A program made the translations under genes and the position numbers. Below, one piece after another: positions 29,902-39,600 of a stretch of 64,000 nt of DNA. Positions within the stretch are counted from its first letter, which is position 1. Every line of letters starts with the position of its first letter. Under the pieces are notes generated by a model. It did not search any database, was not told the origin of the DNA, and saw only the letters and a list, made by a program, of their open reading frames with translations. The stretch covers positions 434,001-498,000 of the forward strand of contig NZ_JACHBX010000002.1 of NCBI RefSeq assembly GCF_014200505.1, read 5' to 3'. The DNA is from Massilia aurea. Its GTDB lineage: Bacteria > Pseudomonadota > Gammaproteobacteria > Burkholderiales > Burkholderiaceae_D.

Positions 29902-29945
29902 ACTCCGGTTATCAGCGATAACCATGTGAAAGGTTGGATACGCTG

Positions 29946-30860
29946 TTGAAAATCCGCATTCTTGGTTCGGCAGCGGGAGGTGGTTTTCCGCAGTGGAATT
30001 GTAATTGTCTGAACTGTGATGGCATCCGCAATGGCACCATCCAGGCTGTAAGCCGCACCCAATCCTCGATCGCCGTGAGCGACGATGGCATTAACTGGGT
30101 CCTGGTCAATGCATCCCCCGACATCCTGGTGCAAATCCGCGCCACACCCGCCCTGCAACCTGCCCGCGCCGTGCGCGACACCGGTATTGCGGCTGTGCTG
30201 CTGATGGATGCCCAGATCGACCACGTGACCGGCTTGCTGATGCTGCGCGAGCGCGGCACGCCCCTGCCCCTGTATGCGACCGCCGAGGTGCTGGCCGACC
30301 TGTCGCAAGCGCTGCCTTTGACGCGCGTGCTTGGTCATTATTGCGGTGTCGAACCGCACACGCTGGCCATTGACGGCCAGCCGTTCTCGATCGCGCCGCT
30401 GCGCGACACGACGTTCCTGCCCGTTCCGCTGTCCAGCAAAGCGCCGCCTTATTCGTCGCACCGCAACGACCCGCATCCGGGCGACAACATCGGCCTGATG
30501 CTGCACGACAGCGCCAGCGGCGCGCGGGTGTTCTACGCGCCCGGGCTGGGCCAGATGACCGATGCGGTGGAAGCGGCGATGCGCCAGGCCGATGTGCTGC
30601 TGGTCGATGGCACCTGCTGGAGCGACGACGAAATGATCACGCTCGGGCTGTCGAAAAAGACGGCCCACATGATGGGCCATCTGCCGCAATCCGGGCCGGG
30701 CGGCATGATCGAGGTGCTGGCGCGCATGCCGGCGCGCCGCAAGATCCTCATTCATATCAATAACAGCAATCCGATCCTGCGCGAAGACTCGCCCGAGCGT
30801 ACCGAACTGGCCACGCACGGCATCGAGGTCGCGTTCGACGGCATGGACATTACCTTATGA
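29946..30860 (+). CDS. pqqB: Pyrroloquinoline quinone biosynthesis protein PqqB
   Basis: PqqB is a metallo-beta-lactamase-fold protein thought to hydroxylate a tyrosine-derived intermediate. I start it at TTG 29946 ([19 protein letters not shown], 304 aa), which matches the family N-terminus. TTG at 29934 would add four residues. Both starts are weak, fitting low translation after pqqA. C-rich NCNCLNCDG near residue 19 is the family zinc site, and [13 protein letters not shown] is the modified metal motif. The stop overlaps the pqqC ATG (ATGA). Confidence 0.95.
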   Translation: MKIRILGSAAGGGFPQWNCNCLNCDGIRNGTIQAVSRTQSSIAVSDDGINWVLVNASPDILVQIRATPALQPARAVRDTGIAAVLLMDAQIDHVTGLLMLRERGTPLPLYATAEVLADLSQALPLTRVLGHYCGVEPHTLAIDGQPFSIAPLRDTTFLPVPLSSKAPPYSSHRNDPHPGDNIGLMLHDSASGARVFYAPGLGQMTDAVEAAMRQADVLLVDGTCWSDDEMITLGLSKKTAHMMGHLPQSGPGGMIEVLARMPARRKILIHINNSNPILREDSPERTELATHGIEVAFDGMDITL

Positions 30861-31585
30861 CGCCCTCCCCCGATAGCAGCGACCAGCTGGCGCCCTGGTC
30901 GCGCGCCGAATTCGAACAGCAGTTGCGGGCGATGGGCAAGAGCTACCATATCCACCATCCGTTCAACCTGCGCATGAATGCCGGGCAATGCTCGCCCGAG
31001 CAGCTGCGCGGCTGGATCGCCAACCGTTTCTACTACCAGTTCATCATCCCGAAAAAGGATGCCGCGATCCTGTCCAATTGCGACGATCGCGCGACGCGCC
31101 GCCTGTGGATCGCCCGCATCCTGGACCATGACGGCTACGACGATTACCAGGGCGACGCCCAGGGCGGCATGGAAGCCTGGACCCAGCTGGGCGAAGCGGC
31201 CGGCATTCCCCGCGCCGAACTGTGGTCGCTCCAGCACGTGGTGCCAGCGGTGCGCTTTGCCTGCGACGCGTATGTCGACTTTGCGCGCCGCTCGCCATGG
31301 CAAGAAGCGGTGTGCTCGTCGCTGACCGAGATGTTCGCGCCGCAGATCCACAAGGACCGCCTGGCCGGCTGGCCAACCCAGTATCCGTGGGTGGAACCGG
31401 CCGGCCTGCATTATTTCCGCAGCCGCATTCCGCTGGCCCAGCGCGATGTCGATCATGGCCTGGCCGTGACGCTCGACTATTTCACGACCAGGGCGCAGCA
31501 GCAACGTGCACTCGAGATCCTCAAGTTCAAACTGGACATCCTGTGGGCCATGCTGGACGCCATCGAAAAAGCTTATCCGACATGA
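30857..31585 (+). CDS. pqqC: Pyrroloquinoline-quinone synthase PqqC
   Basis: PqqC performs the final ring closure and eight-electron oxidation to PQQ, using oxygen and no metal. The product has 242 residues, all-alpha. Family segments are [40 protein letters not shown] and later [17 protein letters not shown]. The start overlaps the pqqB stop and the stop overlaps the pqqD ATG, so the operon is tightly coupled. Confidence 0.97.
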   Translation: MTPSPDSSDQLAPWSRAEFEQQLRAMGKSYHIHHPFNLRMNAGQCSPEQLRGWIANRFYYQFIIPKKDAAILSNCDDRATRRLWIARILDHDGYDDYQGDAQGGMEAWTQLGEAAGIPRAELWSLQHVVPAVRFACDAYVDFARRSPWQEAVCSSLTEMFAPQIHKDRLAGWPTQYPWVEPAGLHYFRSRIPLAQRDVDHGLAVTLDYFTTRAQQQRALEILKFKLDILWAMLDAIEKAYPT

Positions 31586-31851
31586 ACGCTCCCCTCATCC
31601 CCGCCATGCCGGCCCTGAACCGGCGCTTTCGCCTGCAATGGGAGGACGCCCAGCAGGCCTACGTGCTGCTGTACCCGGAAGGCATGGTCAAACTGAATGG
31701 CAGCGCCGGCGAAATCCTGAAATGCTGCGACGGCAAGACCACGGTCGACCAGATCGTGCACGACCTGGAAAACAAATTCCAGGCCACCGGCCTGCGCACC
31801 GATATCGAGGGCTTGCTGGCCCACGCCCACCAGCACAAGTGGATCGAATGA
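31582..31851 (+). CDS. pqqD: PQQ peptide chaperone PqqD
   Basis: PqqD binds PqqA and presents it to the radical SAM enzyme PqqE. The product has 89 residues. Family features are [21 protein letters not shown], then [18 protein letters not shown] and a helical end with [16 protein letters not shown]. Start and stop overlap pqqC and pqqE (ATGA in both cases). Confidence 0.97.
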   Translation: MNAPLIPAMPALNRRFRLQWEDAQQAYVLLYPEGMVKLNGSAGEILKCCDGKTTVDQIVHDLENKFQATGLRTDIEGLLAHAHQHKWIE

Positions 31852-33020
31852 TGCTGCCTACCGTTAGTGTCAACAGCGGCGCACCTGCCGTGTCGCCGCC
31901 ATTCTGGCTGCTGGCCGAACTGACTTACCAATGCCCGCTGCACTGCGCGTTTTGCTATAACCCGCTCAATTACGATGCGGTGCGCAATGAATTGACGACG
32001 GGCGAATGGGTGCGGGTGATGCGCGAAGCGCGCGCGCTGGGCGCCGTGCAGCTGGGGTTTTCGGGGGGCGAGCCGCTGATGCGCGACGACCTCGAAGAAC
32101 TGGTCGCCGAAGCGCGCCGCCTGGGCTTTTACAGCAATCTGATCACGTCGGGTGTCGGCCTGAATGAAACCCGTATCGCGGCGCTCAAGAACGCCGGGCT
32201 CGATCATATCCAGTTGTCGTTCCAGGATTCCACCCGTGAGCTCAACGATTTCCTGAGCAGCACCAAAACCTTCGATCTCAAGCTCAAAGTCGCCAAGCTG
32301 ATCAAGCAATACGATTACCCGATGGTGATGAATTGCGTGCTGCATCGGTATAACCTGCCGCATGTCGGCAAGATCATCGAAATGGCGCTGGCGCTGGGCG
32401 CCGAATACCTGGAGCTGGCCAATACCCAGTACTACGGCTGGGCCATGAAGAACCGCAACCAGCTGATGCCGACGCTCGAACAGGTGCGCGACGCCGAACG
32501 CGTGGTGGAGGAATACCGCGAGCGGATTGGCGACGCCTGCAAGCTGCTGTTCGTGGTGCCCGATTATTTCGAGGACCGCCCAAAGGCCTGCATGAATGGC
32601 TGGGGCGCGGTGTTTCTCGGCGTGGCGCCGGACGGCGTGGCGCTGCCCTGCCACAATGCGCGCGACCTGCCCGGCTTAAATTTGCCGAACGTGCGCGACG
32701 TGGGCCTGGCGGACATCTGGCGCACCAGCACCGCATTCAACGCCTATCGTGGCAATGACTGGATGCAGGAGCCGTGCCGTAGTTGCGACGAAAAGGGGCG
32801 CGATCTCGGCGGCTGCCGCTGCCAGGCATTTATGCTCGCCGGTGACGCGGCAGCGACCGACCCCGTCTGCAGTAAGTCGCCCAAGCGCGGCGAAGTCGAC
32901 AAGGTGATCCGCTTTGCCAGCCAGCGCCCGACAGGCCTGGACAACGCCCACGTGATCGAGCAGCCGATCGTGTTTCGCACGAATGCGAATTCACGCACTC
33001 TCCTGCAGACCGACACCTGA
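31848..33020 (+). CDS. pqqE: PqqA peptide cyclase PqqE (radical SAM)
   Basis: PqqE makes the carbon-carbon bond between Glu and Tyr of PqqA. The product has 390 residues. The radical SAM cluster motif is CPLHCAFC (C29, C33, C36), and GFSGGEPLMRDD follows. The C-terminal SPASM region has CHNARDLPG and CRSCDEKGRDLGGCRCQAF, which bind auxiliary clusters. ATG at 31851 is a near-equal alternative start. It ends the operon, 25 bp from the converging M14 peptidase gene. No pqqF/G protease gene follows. Confidence 0.97.
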   Translation: MMLPTVSVNSGAPAVSPPFWLLAELTYQCPLHCAFCYNPLNYDAVRNELTTGEWVRVMREARALGAVQLGFSGGEPLMRDDLEELVAEARRLGFYSNLITSGVGLNETRIAALKNAGLDHIQLSFQDSTRELNDFLSSTKTFDLKLKVAKLIKQYDYPMVMNCVLHRYNLPHVGKIIEMALALGAEYLELANTQYYGWAMKNRNQLMPTLEQVRDAERVVEEYRERIGDACKLLFVVPDYFEDRPKACMNGWGAVFLGVAPDGVALPCHNARDLPGLNLPNVRDVGLADIWRTSTAFNAYRGNDWMQEPCRSCDEKGRDLGGCRCQAFMLAGDAAATDPVCSKSPKRGEVDKVIRFASQRPTGLDNAHVIEQPIVFRTNANSRTLLQTDT

Positions 33021-33045
33021 AGCGTGCCGGTCGGCAGGGCCTGAT

Positions 33046-34809
33046 TTACAGCGCAGTATCCGTACGCAGCACCGGATACAGATTCAACCGCTCGTCATAC
33101 GACGAATGCCGCTTGGCGAAGAACGCCAGGCGCGCCTGCGGATCCTTGGCAAACGCCGGGTCCGATGCCAGGCGCTGGGCAAATTCGGCGGCCACTTTCG
33201 GGTCGGCCGCCATCTGCTCGCGCGCCACGTCTTCAGCCACGTAGTCTTCCATGTATTCCTTGCGCTCGAAGGCCGTGTTGAACGTGCCCCAGGCCAGCAG
33301 CGAATCCGGTGCCTGCGGCTCGAACATCGCCACCACCAGCCGCGCCTTTGGCTGCGCGATCGGCACGAACAGCGAACCGGCCGTCACTGCGCGCGGCTCC
33401 GCCGTCCACTTGCCCGTGACCGTCAGGCGCTGGTGCCCTTCGACCGAGGCGGCGTCCAGCGTCGCCTTGTCGGCGCGGAAGGTCTCGACATTGGCGCGAG
33501 CAATACCCTGGTCCAGCTTGCGGAACACGACGCCATGCTGGCGCAGCTTCTCGCCCACGATGGCCGCTTGCGCCGCCGGCACGATATAGCCGGCGCCCGG
33601 GGCCGTCACTTCCACATCGGCGACGACCTCGTCGCGCAGTGGCACGCGCCACACTTGCGGCTTGGTTTCGTCGTAGCGCGTCATCAGGCCGCCCGAGATT
33701 TCGGATGGCTTGCGCGTGTATTCGTAGCCGTTGAAGTTGACCATCTCGGTCTTGTCGGTGGTGCGGTAGTTCAGCGCCACCTTCTTGTTGCCCAGTTTTG
33801 CGGCGCGCGCGTCGGCCGCATAAGCCGCCTTTTGCCAGTCCGCCCCGTGCTTTGCGACCTGGTTCAGCAATGACACCACGGTGTTGCGGGTGATGCGTAC
33901 GCGCACCGGGTATTCTTTCCACGAATGCGTTTCCACCAGCATCGCCATGCGGTTACGCAGCTGGAAGTAGCCGGTTGAAAAACGCGGGTCCGACACGCCG
34001 TCCTCGAAGCCCGACATCGGATCGTCCTGCTTCACGAACGACATATAGTACGACTGCGGCGTCGAGCCTTCCTTCGCGATGTCCTTGATGACATTGGTGC
34101 GCAGCGCCAGGCCAGCCTTGCGGAATTCCGGGTCGCCCGAGTACACCGGCTCGACCTGGATCGAGATATCGTGCTGGAACTTGGCGCCGTTGGTGGCATG
34201 CAGGTCGACATAGGTCAGCGGATCCCAGGCATTTACCAGGCCCAGCATCGCCTGCATTTCCGGCGCGTCGGCCTTCAGGTAGTCGCGGTTCAGGTTCAGG
34301 TTCTGGGCGGTGGTGCGCCAGCCCATTTCCACCGGGCCGCGCTGATTCGGGCGGTTCCATTTGCCGAAGCGCTCGTGCCCGTCGACGTTAAACACCGGCA
34401 CGAACAGCAGCACCTGCTTGTCGAGCGCGCCCTTGCCCGCGCGGCCTTCGAGGATCTCGCGCAGTGCCAGGAAACCCGCGTCCTTGCCGTCGATCTCGCC
34501 GGCGTGGATGCCGCCCTGGATCAGTGTGACGGGCAAGCCCGCCTGTTTGGCAGCTGCGGGCGTGAACACGCCGTTGTTGTTGGCCACCAGCGCCTTCATC
34601 GGGCGACCTTCCGGCGTGATGCCGAAATCGATGCACTGGACCTGCTTCGGATACGCCTGCGCAAACGCGGCGCACAGCGCGATCGTTTCATCGTAGCGGC
34701 CGGTGGCCTGGAAGCCGGAGCGTTCCGAAATCGTCGTCAGGTCGGGGGTAGCGGCGTGCGCCAGGGGGAATGCAGACAGCAGGGCCAGCAGTAACGCAGA
34801 ACGAATCAT
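33046..34809 (-). CDS. Secreted M14 family metallopeptidase (zinc carboxypeptidase)
   Basis: The protein has 587 residues with a signal peptide (MIRSALLLALLSAFPLAHA, 1-19). The zinc motif HxxE is at H102/E105 in GGIHAGEIDGKD. The third zinc ligand is probably the His in YVDLHATNGAKF, and a catalytic Glu is expected in MLVETHSWKEYPVR. The C-terminal 250 residues form a beta-rich domain common in large M14 proteins. It is probably periplasmic or extracellular; substrate unknown. It converges on pqqE. Confidence 0.92.
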   Translation of the reverse strand: MIRSALLLALLSAFPLAHAATPDLTTISERSGFQATGRYDETIALCAAFAQAYPKQVQCIDFGITPEGRPMKALVANNNGVFTPAAAKQAGLPVTLIQGGIHAGEIDGKDAGFLALREILEGRAGKGALDKQVLLFVPVFNVDGHERFGKWNRPNQRGPVEMGWRTTAQNLNLNRDYLKADAPEMQAMLGLVNAWDPLTYVDLHATNGAKFQHDISIQVEPVYSGDPEFRKAGLALRTNVIKDIAKEGSTPQSYYMSFVKQDDPMSGFEDGVSDPRFSTGYFQLRNRMAMLVETHSWKEYPVRVRITRNTVVSLLNQVAKHGADWQKAAYAADARAAKLGNKKVALNYRTTDKTEMVNFNGYEYTRKPSEISGGLMTRYDETKPQVWRVPLRDEVVADVEVTAPGAGYIVPAAQAAIVGEKLRQHGVVFRKLDQGIARANVETFRADKATLDAASVEGHQRLTVTGKWTAEPRAVTAGSLFVPIAQPKARLVVAMFEPQAPDSLLAWGTFNTAFERKEYMEDYVAEDVAREQMAADPKVAAEFAQRLASDPAFAKDPQARLAFFAKRHSSYDERLNLYPVLRTDTAL

Positions 34810-34889
34810 CGAGAAGCTCCGGCAGGTGACAGGGAAGCCGACGATTATAGACGTGTTCTTGACTCAAAGTTAAGTTCTGGAAACACAAA

Positions 34890-34919
34890 GGGCGGCGCGC
34901 CGGATTGGCCACGCCGCCC
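34890..34919 (-). terminator. Terminator of the S41 peptidase gene
   Basis: GGGCGGCG / CGCCGCCC (34890-34897 with 34912-34919) forms an 8-bp GC stem that starts 19 bp after the stop codon. It is followed on the minus strand by TTTGTGTTTCC. Confidence 0.75.
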
Positions 34920-34938
34920 GTCAATACGGCCGGTCTGC

Positions 34939-36552
34939 TCAGCGCGGTGGTGCGCCGGGTGTCGGCCGGATCGCGATTTCTTTCACCTGCGGCCGCACGA
35001 TTTCCATCGGCACGAAGCGGGCACGGCTCGTCGTCGAGACCGGGCACGCCTGCGTGGCGCGGTAGGTCAGCGCGGCGGCCAGCAAGCCTTCGCTCTCATC
35101 GCCCACCGGTCGCGTCAGGTCGTCACTGACCTGGCAGGTCGGCGCGAAGCCGTCGGTGAAATCACCGAAACCCTTGTTGTTGACGCCCTTGAACTCGATC
35201 GAGAAATAGGTCGTGCCGCAGTTCGGCACTGGCGTGAAGCCATACGGTTTACCGCAGGTGGTGCCGCCAATCTGGATGACCTCGACATCGGCGCCGCGCA
35301 AGCCATTGATCACCGATTCGCTGGCCGAGCAGGTGCCGGCCGTGCTCAGCACCGTCACGCGTTTCAGGCCCAGGGTTGGCAGCGGCGTGCCAGTGCGCAC
35401 CGGATTGCTGGAGGCGAAGCCCCACGCGGTCGAGCGGAACGGCAGTGGCGCTTCGCGCGGCAACTTGTCGTTGTACTGCGATTGCTCGAACACCTTGCCA
35501 TTGGTCGACTCCGGCCCCGAGACCATATAGGCCAGCTGGCTGGCCAGGTACAGCAGGCCGCCGCCGTTGTAGCGGATGTCGAGCACCAGGTCGTTCACGC
35601 CGGCCTGGCGGAACGTGGTGAAGGCGTCGATCAGCTGCTTTTCGGAGACCGCATTGAAGGTGTCGAAGGTCAGGTAGCCGACCTTGCCGCTCGCGGTCTC
35701 GATGATCTTGACGTTCTTGACCGGTGCGATGCGCACGTCGGCGCCCGTCATCGTCACCTCGAACGGCACGCCGCCGCGCTGCAGCGTGAAGCGGTGCGCG
35801 CTGCCGGCCGTCTCAGGGAACAGGGCCTCGTTGATGCGTGCGATCGATGCCGCGTCGCTGGCGTTGACGAAATCGATGCCATCGATCTTCGTCAACAGGT
35901 CACCGCGCAGCAGGCCCGCAGCCGCGCCCGGCGAACCCGGTTCCACGGCCGTGATCAGCCAGGTGCGCGGCGCCGTGCCGCCCGCATTGCGCGACCACGT
36001 GATGCCGTAGCCAAGATCGATGCCCTGGGTCTGCATTGCTTCCCATTCGGCGGTCGGATAGGTGAAGTGGTAGCGGTCCTTGGCCTGCCCGGTGGCGGTC
36101 ACGGCCGGCGTCTTGAGCACGTCGAAGTAGTCGATGGCGCTCTTGAAGTCGGCCATCTTGTAGGTGTTCGGGACTTCGTTGTACCAGAGGTAGTACTGGT
36201 TGGTCCAGGCGCGCAGGAATTTGAGTTCGTCCAGCAACGTGCCCTGCACATCGGGGAAGGCCTTGCCGCTGGCATCGACGCCGGTGCGCGGCGCGGCGCA
36301 CTTGTTCCAGTAACTGCCGTAGGCGTCGCCGAGCAGATTGGGATTGAGGTCTTCCAGCGTGGCACCACTGGTGGTGGGGGTTGGGGTCGGGGTTGGCGTG
36401 ACCGGCGCCGTGTCTGCCACGGGTGGCCGCGCGCCCACGCCGGGCGAGCCGCCACCGCCGCCACAGCCGGCGAGAGCGAACAGCGCAGCAAGCGCGCTTG
36501 ACATCAGACGGACGGAAACTGCCTTGTTTGGGAGGGAGAATGTCGGGCTCAT
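34939..36552 (-). CDS. S41 family C-terminal processing peptidase, lipoprotein
   Basis: The protein has 537 residues from MSPTFSLPNKAVSVRLMSSA. The signal ends in LFALAGCGGGGG, a lipobox, so it is probably membrane-anchored in the periplasm. A PDZ domain (about 190-270, ITAVEPGSPGAAAGLLRGD) precedes the protease core. The catalytic Ser lies in TAGTCSASESVINGL, and the Lys in GGTTCGKPYGF. A disulfide between the two Cys next to the active site is possible. It belongs to the tail-specific protease clan. Substrate unknown. Confidence 0.93.
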   Translation of the reverse strand: MSPTFSLPNKAVSVRLMSSALAALFALAGCGGGGGSPGVGARPPVADTAPVTPTPTPTPTTSGATLEDLNPNLLGDAYGSYWNKCAAPRTGVDASGKAFPDVQGTLLDELKFLRAWTNQYYLWYNEVPNTYKMADFKSAIDYFDVLKTPAVTATGQAKDRYHFTYPTAEWEAMQTQGIDLGYGITWSRNAGGTAPRTWLITAVEPGSPGAAAGLLRGDLLTKIDGIDFVNASDAASIARINEALFPETAGSAHRFTLQRGGVPFEVTMTGADVRIAPVKNVKIIETASGKVGYLTFDTFNAVSEKQLIDAFTTFRQAGVNDLVLDIRYNGGGLLYLASQLAYMVSGPESTNGKVFEQSQYNDKLPREAPLPFRSTAWGFASSNPVRTGTPLPTLGLKRVTVLSTAGTCSASESVINGLRGADVEVIQIGGTTCGKPYGFTPVPNCGTTYFSIEFKGVNNKGFGDFTDGFAPTCQVSDDLTRPVGDESEGLLAAALTYRATQACPVSTTSRARFVPMEIVRPQVKEIAIRPTPGAPPR

Positions 36553-36656
36553 GCGGATGATTATAGACGGCGGTTTTCCTGCACAACACCACCAAATGTC
36601 ACAGTGAGGCCAGGCGACAACGAAGCATGCCAAGCCGACAAGCATCCATCCAACAA

Positions 36657-36681
36657 CGCCGGCGCGTATGCCGCGCCGGCG
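36657..36681 (-). terminator. Hairpin after the indolepyruvate oxidoreductase gene
   Basis: A 10-bp perfect GC stem (CGCCGGCGCG / CGCGCCGGCG, 36657-36666 with 36672-36681) with a TATGC loop begins 14 bp after the stop codon. Only TTGTTGG follows on the minus strand, so the U-tract is poor. Confidence 0.6.
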
Positions 36682-36695
36682 TGATCAAAACACCA

Positions 36696-39600
36696 TCAAG
36701 CCGCGCGCGGCGCCGCGCCCACCGGCGCATGGAATACCGCCAGCAACGCCGCTTCTTTTGCCTTCGCCGCTTTCAGGTGCCGCTCTTTGACGTGCCCGTA
36801 GCCCCGGATATCTTCGGGAATGCTGGCCACCGCCACGGCCTGCGCCAGGTTGTCGTCCGTGAGCTTGGGCAGCAATGCCGCCACCGTCGCGCGGTATTCG
36901 CCGATCAGGGCGCGCTCGACGCGGCGCTCGGCGGTGTAGCCGAACACGTCGAACGCGGTACCGCGCAGGCCCTTGAACTTTGCCAGCACGCCGAACGCGC
37001 GCATCATCCACGGACCGAACTCCTGCTTGATGGCGCGGCCTTCCTTGTCATGCTTGGCCAGCAATGGCGGGGCAAGGTGGAACTTGAGCGTGATATCGCC
37101 TTCAAACATATTGGCGATTTTTTCACGGAACGCCGGATCGGTATGCAGCCGCGCGACTTCGTACTCGTCCTTGTACGCCATCAGTTTGTACAGGTACTTG
37201 GCCACGGCTTCCGACAGGCGCGTGCCCTTGCCCAGGCGCGCTTCCTGCGCCCTGACCTGCTCGACGAAGGCCGTGTACTGGCCCGCATACGCCGCGTCCT
37301 GGTACGCCGTGAGCAGCTCGACCCGGCGCTTGACGACATCGTCGAGCGTCTGCATGCGCTTGAACTCGATCACCTTGGCCGGCATCGCCGACTTGCTGAC
37401 GGCCGCCAGATCGTGTCCGGCGCTGCGGCCCCAGTTGAAGGCCGCCTTGTTGAACGCAACCGACACGCCATTGAGTTCGATGGCTTTCATCAGCGAGGCT
37501 TCGTGCAGCGGCACACGGCCTTTCTGGAATGCGTAGCCGAGCATGAACATATTGGTGGCGATCGCGTCGCCCAGCAGCGCCGTGGCGATGCTGCCGGCGT
37601 CGAGGAATTCGACGTTGGCCTTGCCGCAGGCTTGCTCGATCGCGCCGCGCGAACCTTCGGCCGGGAATTGCCAGTCCGGGTTCTTCACGAACGCGGCCGT
37701 GGTGGCCGTGCTCGAATTGACGGCGGCCCAGGTACGGCCTTCGCCCATGCGCGACAAGGCATCGCGGCTGGCCGTGACGATCTGGTCGCAGCCGATCACA
37801 AGGTCGGCGCTGCCGGTGCCCACGCGGGTCGAGTGCAGGTCGGCCTGGTGTTCGGCCAGGCGCACGTGCGACATCACGGGGCCGCCCTTCTGGGCCAGAC
37901 CGCTCTGGTCGAGCACGATGGCGCCCTTGCCTTCGACGTGCGCCGCCACCGCCAGGATCTGGCCGACCGTGACAACACCGGTGCCGCCCACGCCGGCCAC
38001 GAGAATGCCGAATGGCGTAGCAACCGATGGAATAACGGGCTCTGGCAGCACCGGCGGCGCCGCGTCGGACGCAGCAGCTTTCTTCGGCTTTTTCAGGCCG
38101 CCGCCTTCGACGGTGACGAAGCTCGGGCAGAAGCCCGACACGCACGAATAATCCTTGTTGCACGAGGACTGGTTGATCTGGCGCTTGCGGCCCAGTTCGG
38201 TTTCCAGCGGCTCGACCGACAGGCAGTTGGACTGCACCGAGCAATCGCCGCAGCCTTCGCAGACGGCTTCGTTGATCACGGCGCGCTTGGCAGGGTCAGG
38301 GAATTCGCCTTTCTTCCGGCGCCGGCGTTTTTCGGACGCGCAGGTCTGGTCATAGATCACGGCCGACACGCCCGGCATCTCGCGCAGTTCGCGCTGCACG
38401 TCCATCAGCTCGGACCGGTGACGCACCGTGGTGCCCGGCGCCCAGGCATAGTCGCTCGGGTATTTGTCCGGCTCGTCGGTGACGACGATGATGGGCGTGA
38501 CGCCTTCGGCCGCGATCTGGCGGCTGATCATGCCCGGGTCGAGCGGGCCATCGACGTTCTGGCCGCCCGTCATCGCGACCGCATCATTGTAGAGAATCTT
38601 GTAGGTGATGTTGACCTTGGCCGCCACCGCGGCGCGGATCGCCAGAATGCCCGAGTGGAAGTAGGTACCGTCGCCCAGATTGACGAACACGTGCTTCTCG
38701 TCGGTGAACGGCGACTGGCCGATCCAGGTCGTGCCTTCGGCGCCCATGTGCGTGAAGGTCGACGTTTCACGGTCCATCCACAGCACCATGTAGTGGCAGC
38801 CGATGCCGGCCATCGCGCGCGAGCCTTCCGGCACCTTGGTCGAGCTGTTGTGCGGGCAGCCCGAGCAGAAATACGGGATGCGGTCGGTTTCCGGGTTTGC
38901 TTTGGCCGGGATATTGCGCAGCACCAGCTCTTTCGCTTCGAGGAAGGCGATGCGCTGAGCGACGCGCTCGGCAACCGGGTGACCGGCGCAGTAGTGCCCG
39001 ATACGCGAAGCAATGGCGCGCGCAATCTGCGCCGGATTCAGCTCGTACGTCGCAGGCAGCAGCCAGTCGCCATGGCCCATGCGGTTCTTGTTGCTCCACT
39101 CGCCCGTGTCGTCGAACTTGCCGACCACGCGCGGACGCTCGCCGTCAGGCAGGTTGTAGAGCTCTTCCTTGAGCGCGTATTCCATGACCTGGCGCTTTTC
39201 TTCGACCACCAGGATTTCATCGAGGCCCCGTGCGAACTCGTGCACGCCTTCAGCCTCGAGCGGCCAGGTCATGCCGACCTTGTACAGGCGCAGGCCAATG
39301 TCCTGCGCAGCCTGCTCGTCGATGCCGAGGTCGGCCAGCGCCTGGCGCGTGTCCAGATAGCTTTTGCCGGCGGTGATGATGCCGATCTTTGGCTGCGGGC
39401 TGTCCCAGATGATGCGGTTGAGCTTATTGGCGCGCGCATAGGCCAGCGCGGCATACCACTTGTGGTTGCTCATCCGCACTTCCTGGTCCAGCACGGCGTC
39501 CGGCCAGCGGATGTTCAGGCCGCCCTCGGGCAGCTGGAAGTCGGTCGGGATCACCGTTTGTACGCGGTCCGGATCGAGGTCGACGACGGCGCCCGACTCG

